NCBI GenBank assembly: GCA_038523965.1
Contig: JBCBIX010000056.1
Span: forward strand, 1 to 17,037
Length of the DNA stretch: 17,037 bases
Source: JAJRXG01 sp038523965
GTDB taxonomy: Bacteria; Bacteroidota; Bacteroidia; Chitinophagales; Saprospiraceae
Direction: 5' to 3'
Numbering within the stretch: position 1 is the stretch's first letter; each line of letters begins with the position of its first letter. The notes beneath the pieces were generated by a model. That model searched no databases and was not told where the DNA came from. It saw nothing but the letters and a program-made list of their open reading frames with translations. Shown piece by piece: positions 1-7,696 of this stretch. The position numbers were made by a program, and so were the translations under genes.

Positions 1-1
1 G

Positions 2-1252
2 ATTCAGCTGAAAGACATCAATAAGGTCTACTGGTGTCGGATCTGCGTTGCAGAAAGTAGGCAGATCCGCGGGCTGAGTACCAAAGTTCTCAAGACTGTT
101 AATATCCTGAATACTTAGCAAGATGGTAAAAGGTCCAACGCCAGGACTCGTCGGTGTAAACGTAAAGTCTAACGCTGTGTCGCCAAACATAGAAAGGTCT
201 GCAGACGGTGTCCACACACCAGCCTCGCCGTTATCATCGGTCGCGGGGAGTGTTGCATTAGAACACTGAGACTGGAACAGGTTAGCAAATGAGGCAGACT
301 GGATACAATTCGCATCTGCGTCCGGAAGAACATTGACATCGATAGTCTCAGTCAGCGAACATCCTGTATTTGTCTCTGTGACCGTGACCGTGTATGTACC
401 GGAGTTGCTTCCATCAGGATTGTCGATACGGGGCGATGCCTCGGTCGAGTTAAATCCGTTAGGACCTGTCCACTGAAAGGTGTTGGTATTTGGATCAGCT
501 ACTGTATTAAAAAGGATTGGGAGCCCGCTGTTATCACAGATATCTCCGATTGTACCATCTAATGAGGTCACGACCTGGGTTCCCAACACAATATTCTGGC
601 GGCGTACCCCTTCGAAAACAATGTTGCCAATGTTGTAGCTCTCATCGATTTCCTGAGTTCCAACTGTTATGAAAATCCCGATCTGGTCAAAAGGGTCGAC
701 ATCCAAAATGTCACTGACAAACGTAGTCGAGGTTGGTGAACCGCAGATCTTAATTTCATCGACATCACCCGATGCGGCTGTGATCGTCATAACAAGTCCA
801 TCGGCCCCAGCCCAGTCAGCTCCTAACCCTGAAAGACAGATTGGTTGGAAATCATTCACATCAGGACCACAGTCTAAAACTCCAGTAGTTGTAAGATCAA
901 ACCGAACCCTTACTTGGCAGTATTGGCTAACCAAAGTCACAGGTAATAGAATACTGTTATCGTTATTCCCACATAAGCCACTCGGGTCAGCTGGCACACA
1001 CGGACAGCCACAGGTGCCCTCCGCATCCTGAACGACAAATGACCCTCCCTGTACTCCAAAGAACCCAGTGCCGTCGCAGTCAGCTTCTGGCCTGCTTGCA
1101 GTCCATGGTGATGCGCTCGCGCCAAACACCCCTGTTGTGGTACCATCCGGATAGTCGGACCAATCTAAAGTGGTGATCATTTCAAAGGTCTGACCAAAGC
1201 CAAGGCCAAAAAACGTAAACACTACTGCGCAGACAAGGGATAATCGGTTCAT
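2..1252 (-). CDS. Secreted Ig/PKD-like Cys-rich protein, 3' end cut by window edge
   Basis: An uninterrupted frame of 417 codons runs from an ATG at 1252-1250 to the left edge, so the C-terminus is missing. Residues 1-21 (MNRLSLVCAVVFTFFGLGFGQ) form a Sec signal peptide with cleavage near G20/Q21. Residues 50-140 are unusually Cys-rich (the CGCPC stretch at 81-85, then C94, C112, C128, C139). Residues about 240-310 form an Ig/PKD-like sandwich with FQWTGPNGF (259-267) and GTYTVTVTE (285-293). Residues about 330-370 (VWTP, then FTFTP) resemble a short repeat common in large Bacteroidota adhesins and gliding-associated surface proteins. It is probably exported and surface-exposed. A type IX secretion sorting domain at the missing C-terminus would be expected but cannot be seen. 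The ligand is unknown. It diverges from lysS. Confidence 0.85.
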   Translation of the reverse strand, partial: MNRLSLVCAVVFTFFGLGFGQTFEMITTLDWSDYPDGTTTGVFGASASPWTASRPEADCDGTGFFGVQGGSFVVQDAEGTCGCPCVPADPSGLCGNNDNSILLPVTLVSQYCQVRVRFDLTTTGVLDCGPDVNDFQPICLSGLGADWAGADGLVMTITAASGDVDEIKICGSPTSTTFVSDILDVDPFDQIGIFITVGTQEIDESYNIGNIVFEGVRRQNIVLGTQVVTSLDGTIGDICDNSGLPILFNTVADPNTNTFQWTGPNGFNSTEASPRIDNPDGSNSGTYTVTVTETNTGCSLTETIDVNVLPDADANCIQSASFANLFQSQCSNATLPATDDNGEAGVWTPSADLSMFGDTALDFTFTPTSPGVGPFTILLSIQDINSLENFGTQPADLPTFCNADPTPVDLIDVFQLN

Positions 1253-1550
1253 GTGTTAAGACATAGTCGTGGCGATATGACAATTAGATGACATCACTGC
1301 CCCTATCCAAAGTGTGAGTTCTCACAGACCAATCCCTGCGATGCATCTTGATCACGTGGATTGTCGATCAGATCCTACCCTTTGGCTTGCAGGACAACCA
1401 CTGCATGTTCTGCAAAGAGAGTACCAGTTTAAGATACATCAAGAAAATTGTAATATTTATACTAACCGTTATAGGTAGATTGGATTAGCGTGTTCCTCCT
1501 GATGCATAACTGCTCAAAAGACTAATTTCGCGGCCGCAGAAAATCTTGAC
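1253..1550. other. Divergent intergenic region between secreted-protein gene and lysS
   Basis: This 298-base stretch holds no convincing gene. It must carry the promoters of both flanking divergent genes. I searched by eye for the Bacteroidota -7 element (TAnnTTTG) on both strands and found no exact match. It contains one short dyad at 1313-1326, listed separately. No Shine-Dalgarno sequence precedes lysS. Confidence 0.6.
1313..1326. promoter_or_regulatory. Short dyad, possible operator
   Basis: The sequence TGTGAG-TT-CTCACA is a perfect 6-base inverted repeat with a 2-base centre, about 60 bases upstream of the secreted-protein start. It superficially resembles a CRP half-site pair, but the TGTGA/TCACA gap is 4 bases, not 6. 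Dyads of this size occur by chance in a window this long, so regulatory function is only a possibility. Confidence 0.2.
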
Positions 1551-3062
1551 ATGGCCCTCAGCGAACAAGAAGTAATCCGAAGAGATAACCTCTCCAAAGT
1601 ACTGGAGTTAGGCATCGATGCATATCCCAGTCCAGAAGTGGAAGTCACTCACCTGGCTGCAGCGATCGTAGACAACTTTGATCCAGAGCAGGTAGATGAA
1701 TCTGTCCAAGTGAGTTTGGCCGGACGTATCATGATGAAACGGATTATGGGAAAGGCCTCATTTGCCGAGTTACAGGATAGCTCTGGGCGCATCCAGTGCT
1801 ACGTAAACCGTGACGAGATCTGCCCTGAAGAGGACAAGACCTTATACAATACTGTTTTCAAAAAGCTACTTGACATCGGTGACTTCATCGCTGTTACGGG
1901 TCATGTGTTCGCAACTAAGACAGGAGAGACTACGATACATGTTAAGAAGTTGACTTTGCTATCCAAATCGCTGAAGCCACTTCCCATAGTCAAGGTAGAT
2001 GCTGAGGGTAAGGCCTATGATACAGTCACAGATCCCGAATTCAGATATCGACAGCGATACGCAGACTTAGTGGTCAATCCATCTGTCAAAGAGGCTTTCG
2101 TCAAGCGATCTAACATGTACAATAGCATCCGCTCTTTCCTGAATGAAAAGGGATACATCGAGGTCGAGACTCCTATCCTTCAACCGATCTATGGTGGTGC
2201 CGCAGCCCGGCCATTCAAGACGCATCACAATACGCTCGACATGCCACTGTATATGAGGATCGCAAACGAACTGTATCTAAAGAGACTCATCGTAGGTGGT
2301 TTCGACGGTGTTTATGAATTCTCGAAGGACTTTCGGAACGAAGGCATGAGCCGATTTCACAATCCAGAGTTCACGCAGATTGAACTGTATGTCGCCTACA
2401 AAGACTATGAGTGGATGATGAATCTGGTCGAAGAGATGGTCGAAAAAGTAGCCATAGATGTGACTGGGTCTACCGTAGTACGAGTCGGAGATAACGATAT
2501 CAATTTCCAGAGACCTTGGAAGCGATATACCATGTACGAAGCCATACAAGCATTCACGGGTGTCGATATCTCTGAGATGGATGAGAATGCACTGAGGGCA
2601 GCTGCCAAATCGATGAATGTCTCCTTGGATCCTACGATGGCACGTGGTAAAATTATCGATGAGATCTTCGGAGAGAAGTGTGAGCCACATCTCATCCAGC
2701 CTACATTCATCACTGATTATCCAGTTGAGATGTCACCGTTGGCCAAAAAACACCGCACCAAACCAGGGCTTGTGGAACGATTCGAAGCGATCTGCAATGG
2801 AAAAGAAATCAGCAATGCCTTCTCCGAGCTCAATGATCCAATCGATCAACGCGAACGATTCGAAGCGCAACTCGAATTGGGACAGCGTGGTGACGAGGAG
2901 GCCATGATGTTGGATGAGGATTTCCTTAGAGCGTTGGAGTATGGGATGCCGCCTACAGCCGGTGTTGGAATAGGCATGGATCGACTTGCTATGATCATGA
3001 CCAATAGCAACAGCATCCAGGATGTCATCTTCTTCCCACAGATGAAACCAGAAGCGAAGTAG
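1551..3062 (+). CDS. lysS: Lysyl-tRNA synthetase, class II
   Basis: This cytosolic enzyme charges tRNA-Lys with lysine using ATP. The 503-residue product matches the usual length of class II bacterial LysRS (about 500). An N-terminal OB-fold anticodon-binding domain spans about residues 52-140 (start of the fold VSLAGRIM, later IAVTGHV). The catalytic core carries motif 1 around 195-210 (ending VETPIL with its invariant Pro), motif 2 at 261-274 (FRNEGMSRFHNPEF, Arg262 contacting ATP) and motif 3 at 471-480 (GVGIGMDRLA, Arg478). There is no C-terminal extension of the kind seen in some Bacteroidota LysRS. The ATG at 1551 directly precedes a normal LysRS N-terminus and has no clear Shine-Dalgarno sequence, as is usual in this phylum. 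It appears to be a single-gene transcription unit, facing the symporter gene tail-to-tail. Confidence 0.98.
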   Translation: MALSEQEVIRRDNLSKVLELGIDAYPSPEVEVTHLAAAIVDNFDPEQVDESVQVSLAGRIMMKRIMGKASFAELQDSSGRIQCYVNRDEICPEEDKTLYNTVFKKLLDIGDFIAVTGHVFATKTGETTIHVKKLTLLSKSLKPLPIVKVDAEGKAYDTVTDPEFRYRQRYADLVVNPSVKEAFVKRSNMYNSIRSFLNEKGYIEVETPILQPIYGGAAARPFKTHHNTLDMPLYMRIANELYLKRLIVGGFDGVYEFSKDFRNEGMSRFHNPEFTQIELYVAYKDYEWMMNLVEEMVEKVAIDVTGSTVVRVGDNDINFQRPWKRYTMYEAIQAFTGVDISEMDENALRAAAKSMNVSLDPTMARGKIIDEIFGEKCEPHLIQPTFITDYPVEMSPLAKKHRTKPGLVERFEAICNGKEISNAFSELNDPIDQRERFEAQLELGQRGDEEAMMLDEDFLRALEYGMPPTAGVGIGMDRLAMIMTNSNSIQDVIFFPQMKPEAK

Positions 3063-3074
3063 GATCAGTGACCC

Positions 3075-3095
3075 AGACCTGTACTATTCAGGTTT
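3075..3095 (+). terminator. Weak hairpin after lysS
   Basis: AGACCTG (3075-3081) can pair with CAGGTTT (3089-3095), including one G-U pair, around a 7-base loop. It lies in the 52-base gap between the convergent lysS and symporter genes. There is no T-run after it on either strand, so this is at best a weak or factor-dependent terminator. Confidence 0.25.
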
Positions 3096-3114
3096 CTACG
3101 TTCTACCGTAATTT

Positions 3115-4698
3115 CTACCAGAAAGCGGCATAAATCGCTGTTATAATTCCAATCACGAGTAGTGAGGTGAAATTGTACGTTAGATCAGTCTTGAACATCT
3201 TTCTCTCGATTTCCAATCCCTTATCGGTCTGTCCCATAATCGAGATACCTACCATAAGTGCAGAGAGAATCAAAAAATTATACCCCATCTGATCTAAGAA
3301 GGGCATTTCCGTAAAGACTTGGTCCATGAATATGCTCAGTGGTAACGAGGCAAAAATGGTCGTCAATGCCGCGGCAGTTGTAGTTCGCTTCCAAAACAAA
3401 CCAAAGAGGAAAACAGCCAAAATTCCTGGACTGAAGTAGCCCGTATATTTCTGGATGTATTGGAAGATCTGGTCAAAGCTCTGTAGTACAGGAGTAAACA
3501 GAATGCCAATCACCAAAAATACGGCAGCAGCAATCTGACCAATGCGAACTAATCGCTGCTCAGATGCCGAAGGATCGATGATCCGCTTGTGGATATCGAG
3601 GGTGTAGATCGTCGATGCACTATTCACGATACTACTGAGTGAGGAGCCGATGGCCGCCACAATGGCTGCGACTACAATCCCTCGGATGCCGGTGCCAACA
3701 TAGTTGCTGACGACCCATGGGAAGGCCTCATCGGCCTTACTAATATCCGCCTGAAGTACATAGGCTGCTATTCCTGGTATGACAACGATAAATGGTAAAA
3801 ACAACTTGATCAAAGCAGCAAAAACAACTCCTTTTTGTGCCTCTTTGAGGTTCTTAGCTGCTAAGGCACGCTGGACGATGTATTGGTTAAAGCCCCAGTA
3901 ATACAAGTTAGCTATCCACATCCCTCCCAGCAATACCCCGAGGCCTGGCAGTAACGCATATGCTGACTCTTGTTCGCCTGTCTCGATGTTCGTGAACATT
4001 ACATCCTTCGTGAAAATCATATCGAACTTCTCTGGAGCACGCTCAAATAAATTATTTAATCCCGCGAGCGTACCACCGCCCTCTCCTAAAGCATTGAGCA
4101 CGGCTATGGAAGCCAGTGTACCACCAAAAATCAAGACCACAACTTGGATCAAATCAGTCCAAACTACGGCCCGCAAACCTCCAAAAATGGAAAACGTCGC
4201 AGAGTAAATCGCCAATCCTATAACAGCTACAAAAACGGGAATACCGATGATACTATTCAGCGCCAGACTACCAAGGAAAAACAACGAAGTGATGTTAACA
4301 AATACAAAGAGCAGCAGCCAAAAGATGGCAAGTCCAGTTCGTACACGTCCATCAAATCGACGCTCCAGAAATTCCGGCATCGTCCGAATGTTGTATTTGA
4401 GGAACATGGGCATGAGAAACTTGGCCACAACTAAAAGTGTGGCTCCCGCCATGAATTCATATGCTCCGATGCTTAATCCAAGAGCAAAGCCAGAACCCGC
4501 CATTCCGATCATTTGCTCAGCAGAGATATTAGAGGCGATCAGCGAACCACCGATGATAAACCACGGAAGCGACTTGCCTGCTAAGAAATAATCATTGGTA
4601 TTGGTGCTTTTGTGCCGATTTGAGATCCAAATACCGAGAGCCATCATCCCAATGAGATAGACTCCAAAGATGATCTGGTCTACGCTGCTAAAATTCAT
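3115..4698 (-). CDS. Sodium/sugar symporter, SSS (SGLT) family
   Basis: This inner-membrane protein couples Na+ entry to solute uptake, most likely glucose or galactose. It is about 527 residues with roughly 14 hydrophobic segments, the length of Vibrio vSGLT. From remembered vSGLT structure work, residues lining the galactose site appear conserved (numbered from the upstream ATG at 4725): Gln71 and Glu90, Asn273 in ANLYYWGFNQY, Lys307 in FAALIKLF and Gln425 in FQYIQKYTG. The Na+-site serines lie in the SSLSS stretch at 361-365. I prefer the start at 4698 (MNFSSVDQ), because it aligns with the vSGLT N-terminus. An in-frame ATG at 4725 adds nine residues and cannot be excluded. It diverges from the small exported protein at 4845. 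Sugar specificity is inferred from conserved residues only. Confidence 0.93.
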   Translation of the reverse strand: MNFSSVDQIIFGVYLIGMMALGIWISNRHKSTNTNDYFLAGKSLPWFIIGGSLIASNISAEQMIGMAGSGFALGLSIGAYEFMAGATLLVVAKFLMPMFLKYNIRTMPEFLERRFDGRVRTGLAIFWLLLFVFVNITSLFFLGSLALNSIIGIPVFVAVIGLAIYSATFSIFGGLRAVVWTDLIQVVVLIFGGTLASIAVLNALGEGGGTLAGLNNLFERAPEKFDMIFTKDVMFTNIETGEQESAYALLPGLGVLLGGMWIANLYYWGFNQYIVQRALAAKNLKEAQKGVVFAALIKLFLPFIVVIPGIAAYVLQADISKADEAFPWVVSNYVGTGIRGIVVAAIVAAIGSSLSSIVNSASTIYTLDIHKRIIDPSASEQRLVRIGQIAAAVFLVIGILFTPVLQSFDQIFQYIQKYTGYFSPGILAVFLFGLFWKRTTTAAALTTIFASLPLSIFMDQVFTEMPFLDQMGYNFLILSALMVGISIMGQTDKGLEIERKMFKTDLTYNFTSLLVIGIITAIYAAFW

Positions 4699-4844
4699 AC
4701 GACTGTTACTAAGTAGAGCGCCCATATCGAGCGGGACCCAATGTTAAGCAAAGTAGCCCTTCCCTCGAAGTGAGACCCAGGGATTCCCACCTTGACGTGG
4801 CTCAATATTTGCACTACTCTTCTGTCTTATCGAAATCCCGATCT

Positions 4845-5462
4845 ATGAATCAGTTGACCACATTCTTCCTCCTACTTGTGATAATCATGGTGCCCAAATA
4901 TGGTCAGGCAAAATTCGATGTCGAGGAAACAAAGAAGGCCATCGTACTTATCAATGGGACTGCCTACTTGGTCGATGTAAATGAGAGTGGCAATATCATT
5001 AATACCTATCAACGCATCGAAAACTATTTTTCTACCTCGGAATCCCATGAATCGTTGTTGGCCCGACTATCTGACGGTGCGGTGAGCGATGATGGTAGCA
5101 AGATTGTCTTTTATGAAAAAGAGGTCGAGCCTATTCCATCCTACACAACAGAGAACAAGCAGCCTGTTGAGACTGGCACCGCCCAGTATCTCGGCTTTAG
5201 CCCAAAAAGAGCGCTTCTACAAACAGAAGCAGTACAACAAATTCGTAAGATATCTGAGAGCTACCAAGCAGGCACTATATCGAGCATCATCATCGAGTCC
5301 TACCATCGTGACGACTACAGATCAAGAGCCCTCGCACGTAATCGAGCAGCTGCCATCAGAGACCTGCTTTCAGCATTTGGGACAGACGTTAGCATAATCA
5401 GCACGATGACCCCGTACGCACTGCCAGATACCAAGTATGACTTTGTAAAAGTGTCGTTCTAA
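4845..5462 (+). CDS. Small exported protein with degenerate OmpA-like C-terminus
   Basis: I do not recognise a named family. The product is 205 residues. The ATG at 4845 starts a good signal peptide (MNQLTTFFLLLVIIMVPKYGQA, cleavage after residue 22), whereas the in-frame ATG at 4770 would put 25 polar residues before it, so 4845 is preferred. Residues about 30-100 form a beta-rich N-terminal part. Residues about 117-205 follow the OmpA/MotB-like pattern: a strand ending in F, a helix (LLQTEAVQQIRKI), a strand (SSIIIESY), then ARNRAAAIRDLL where family members have LSxxRAxAVxxyL, and a closing strand FVKVSF. The usual TD...N peptidoglycan-binding residues are poorly kept (YHRDDYRSRALARNRA), though the Arg is present. 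It is probably periplasmic or outer-membrane associated; murein binding is doubtful. It ends 15 bases from the convergent DUF3179 gene. Confidence 0.8.
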   Translation: MNQLTTFFLLLVIIMVPKYGQAKFDVEETKKAIVLINGTAYLVDVNESGNIINTYQRIENYFSTSESHESLLARLSDGAVSDDGSKIVFYEKEVEPIPSYTTENKQPVETGTAQYLGFSPKRALLQTEAVQQIRKISESYQAGTISSIIIESYHRDDYRSRALARNRAAAIRDLLSAFGTDVSIISTMTPYALPDTKYDFVKVSF

Positions 5463-5477
5463 CCTGTCAATTCGTCT

Positions 5478-6509
5478 TTAGTCCACGATCTCAAGACCGG
5501 AATAAAAGGTACCCCAGGAAAACCAGTAGCCCATGAATTGGATCGGCTTTTGAAGGACGGTCTCAGTCTGTTCGGAATACCCGAGAATATCATATTGATT
5601 CCCGTCAGTGTCCTTCAAAATCACCGGAAATTCGTTGTCAACTAACTCCACATTCATAGAAGGCGTCACTTCAAAGGCGACAATGTACTCGCGTGTGCGA
5701 TCTCTAACAACGACAATGTCTTGCCCCGCGATATTGTCTCGAACCAGTTGAGGACCCTCTACATCTTGCCATAGATAAGCTTTTGCCTCATCATTAGCAA
5801 GAACCCCGAGGACCCTCTGCTTACCTGGTAAACGCCCATCCTGTGTATCCACTGGGAAAAGTAGTCGACTATCATTGGTTCTGAAATCACCATAAGGGTA
5901 CAGCTGATAATCACGGCTAAAAGATGTGTTTGTATTAAGTACATCAGACTCTGGATAGGCTTCTCTCCATATTTTCCAGTTAGTCTCCAGGAGACTGTAG
6001 TTCACCGCCTCAGTGCCTATCTGGTCCCCGTTTACACAATCGAGCCGCTGCTGCGACCAGATACTATTTGTCTCGCGATCGTATGGCATTAGATTACTAT
6101 TGAACAGGAGACCAGAAACGCCAAAAGTAGTCTCACGCCCACCGATGACCCTTTCCCAGGCAATACCAGTGCCTGTCAGTGGACAGTAGGTCACCGCCAA
6201 GCTGACACCTCCGAGGCGATCATTAACGATCTCATGCCAATCTAATATAGGATGTGGATAAGCACGAATGTCTTCACCAATCTGAATACCCATGATGAGC
6301 GCATCATCCTCTAAGAAGTCTACCTCAAGTGCAGGAGTGAACTTAGGATCATCTATTGACGGAATTCCATCACGTGGAGCCCCGTTGAATACACTCTGTT
6401 GATTGATAAGCCAATCTGTATTGTTCGAATTAGAAACAGCTGGATTTGAATCATCTGTACACGAGACGATTTGAAAACAACAAATTAGGATAGTGAAGAT
6501 CATTCTCAT
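5478..6509 (-). CDS. DUF3179 domain lipoprotein
   Basis: This is a 343-residue member of the DUF3179 family, whose biochemical role is not known to me. An N-terminal hydrophobic stretch ends in IVSC (Cys17), a lipobox of the loose Bacteroidota type, so the mature protein is likely a lipoprotein anchored in a membrane and facing the periplasm or cell surface. Family hallmarks are present: IRAYPHPILDWHEIVND (81-97), VTYCPLTGTGIAW (106-118) and FGVSGLLFNSNL followed by YDRETNSIWSQ (129-153). The Cys109-Pro-Leu-Thr-Gly segment is the most conserved part and could be functional. It lies 30 bases downstream of the barrel-protein gene on the same strand, suggesting one transcript and a joint envelope role. 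It converges with the 4845 gene. Confidence 0.9.
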   Translation of the reverse strand: MRMIFTILICCFQIVSCTDDSNPAVSNSNNTDWLINQQSVFNGAPRDGIPSIDDPKFTPALEVDFLEDDALIMGIQIGEDIRAYPHPILDWHEIVNDRLGGVSLAVTYCPLTGTGIAWERVIGGRETTFGVSGLLFNSNLMPYDRETNSIWSQQRLDCVNGDQIGTEAVNYSLLETNWKIWREAYPESDVLNTNTSFSRDYQLYPYGDFRTNDSRLLFPVDTQDGRLPGKQRVLGVLANDEAKAYLWQDVEGPQLVRDNIAGQDIVVVRDRTREYIVAFEVTPSMNVELVDNEFPVILKDTDGNQYDILGYSEQTETVLQKPIQFMGYWFSWGTFYSGLEIVD

Positions 6510-6539
6510 TTGGTTGATTTTTTTTTGTAAAACTCAAGT

Positions 6540-7568
6540 TTAAAATTGAGATATGGATGCATTCTGATTCTTAGAAATAGATATCGTAATTCCGATCGAA
6601 ATTCTATACGAAGGCGCCAGCTGGGTTTCATTTACTCTACTGTATACTGGCAACTCATAGCCACCATAAGCGGACCAGACTGGGGATAATTGAAGATTAG
6701 CCCCTATCCTACTAAACAGAAAATCACCCCCAGAGCCACTGTTAGGAATACCATCAACAAGATCTCTACCTACGTGACGATACCTCAGACTTAGAGTCGG
6801 AGTGACAATTGACTTTGCTAACAACACTTGATCCGAATACCCAACTATAACTTGAACTTCATTGCCGAACTGATATTCCTGAGCTCCTCCTCTACTCTGA
6901 CTATTTTTACCAGATCTTGTCAAAATGGAATTCAAAAAAAAGTATCGATTTGGATTCTTTTCAAAAAACTGAAATTCCGTAGAATGGAAAAGAATCATAT
7001 CAATAGCACCGCTTCCAGGCTGAAGATCTTCAAGAAAAAAGAGGCCTCTATCATCAGTCTGATTGAAATCTCCCGTGGGTAGTGTTAGTCCAACACCAGA
7101 GCGCATGACAAGAACTTTGTCCAACCATCTATGAGTAGCTAACAGCGTGACGTCCCCGAAGCCCGCAGTCTGCTCCTGGGCAGTTCGTCCAGAATTAGTC
7201 ACGATGGATCTACTCTGGATAATATAAGGAACCAACACCTCGACATGAGTAGTCGGCGAGATGCTATATGAAGTTCGAGTGAGATATGTCTGTGTCGATC
7301 GATTACGAAGATCATCATCCAGAGTCAGCGTTCCACTTTTGAGCGTGCGCAGAGTATTAAAGTCGGCTCCGACAGATACCAATACACTACCCTCCAGTTG
7401 TGGGATCAATCCAAGGTTGCTACTGGTTGGGACTCCCCCAGAGCAGCACGATTGAGCCAAGACAGTTGACGCCGACTGTACACCCAGCAATAGCAATATT
7501 AGATGGAGAAAGATCCGTATCACACGGACCCGAACGTTAGACTGACATTCTATGCCTTCTGACATCAT
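6540..7568 (-). CDS. Outer-membrane beta-barrel protein with CCSG N-terminus
   Basis: From the preferred ATG at 7568 the product is 342 residues. A signal peptide covers about residues 15-39 (hydrophobic core IFLHLILLLLGV, ending near LAQ), directly followed by SCCSGGVP. The rest alternates polar and hydrophobic residues in strands typical of a beta-barrel (for example the stretch ending VEVLVPYII and FGDVTLLATHRW), and it ends with an aromatic-rich terminal strand. It resembles the loosely defined MetA-like/putative transporter barrels of Bacteroidota, which often begin with a Cys pair after the signal peptide. Substrate unknown. An upstream ATG at 7646 would add 26 residues unlike a leader; a second ATG at 7565 is adjacent. 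It is the first gene of a probable two-gene operon with the DUF3179 lipoprotein and diverges from the DUF1611 gene. Confidence 0.8.
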   Translation of the reverse strand: MMSEGIECQSNVRVRVIRIFLHLILLLLGVQSASTVLAQSCCSGGVPTSSNLGLIPQLEGSVLVSVGADFNTLRTLKSGTLTLDDDLRNRSTQTYLTRTSYSISPTTHVEVLVPYIIQSRSIVTNSGRTAQEQTAGFGDVTLLATHRWLDKVLVMRSGVGLTLPTGDFNQTDDRGLFFLEDLQPGSGAIDMILFHSTEFQFFEKNPNRYFFLNSILTRSGKNSQSRGGAQEYQFGNEVQVIVGYSDQVLLAKSIVTPTLSLRYRHVGRDLVDGIPNSGSGGDFLFSRIGANLQLSPVWSAYGGYELPVYSRVNETQLAPSYRISIGITISISKNQNASISQF

Positions 7569-7696
7569 CGATTTGAATGGTTCTTGTCGATAACAAGACA
7601 ATTGGCATAGCGACCAAGACCGATGAACGAGAGCTCCGAAGTCCACCTATGTCAATGTAACATCGCTACATTTATCACAGTGACGAAGATTGAGAT

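Noticed and set aside
669..1031. Plus-strand frame of 120 codons
   Set aside because: It is antisense to the long secreted-protein frame, has no recognisable motif, and its low-complexity Ser/Pro composition is typical of a shadow.
2277..2713. Two minus-strand frames inside lysS
   Set aside because: They lie fully within a clear synthetase gene and have no family features.
3986..4591. Three plus-strand frames inside the symporter gene
   Set aside because: Antisense shadows of a strongly conserved membrane protein; polar, without domain features.
4770..4844. Longer ATG start for the OmpA-like exported protein
   Set aside because: It would bury the signal peptide behind 25 polar residues.
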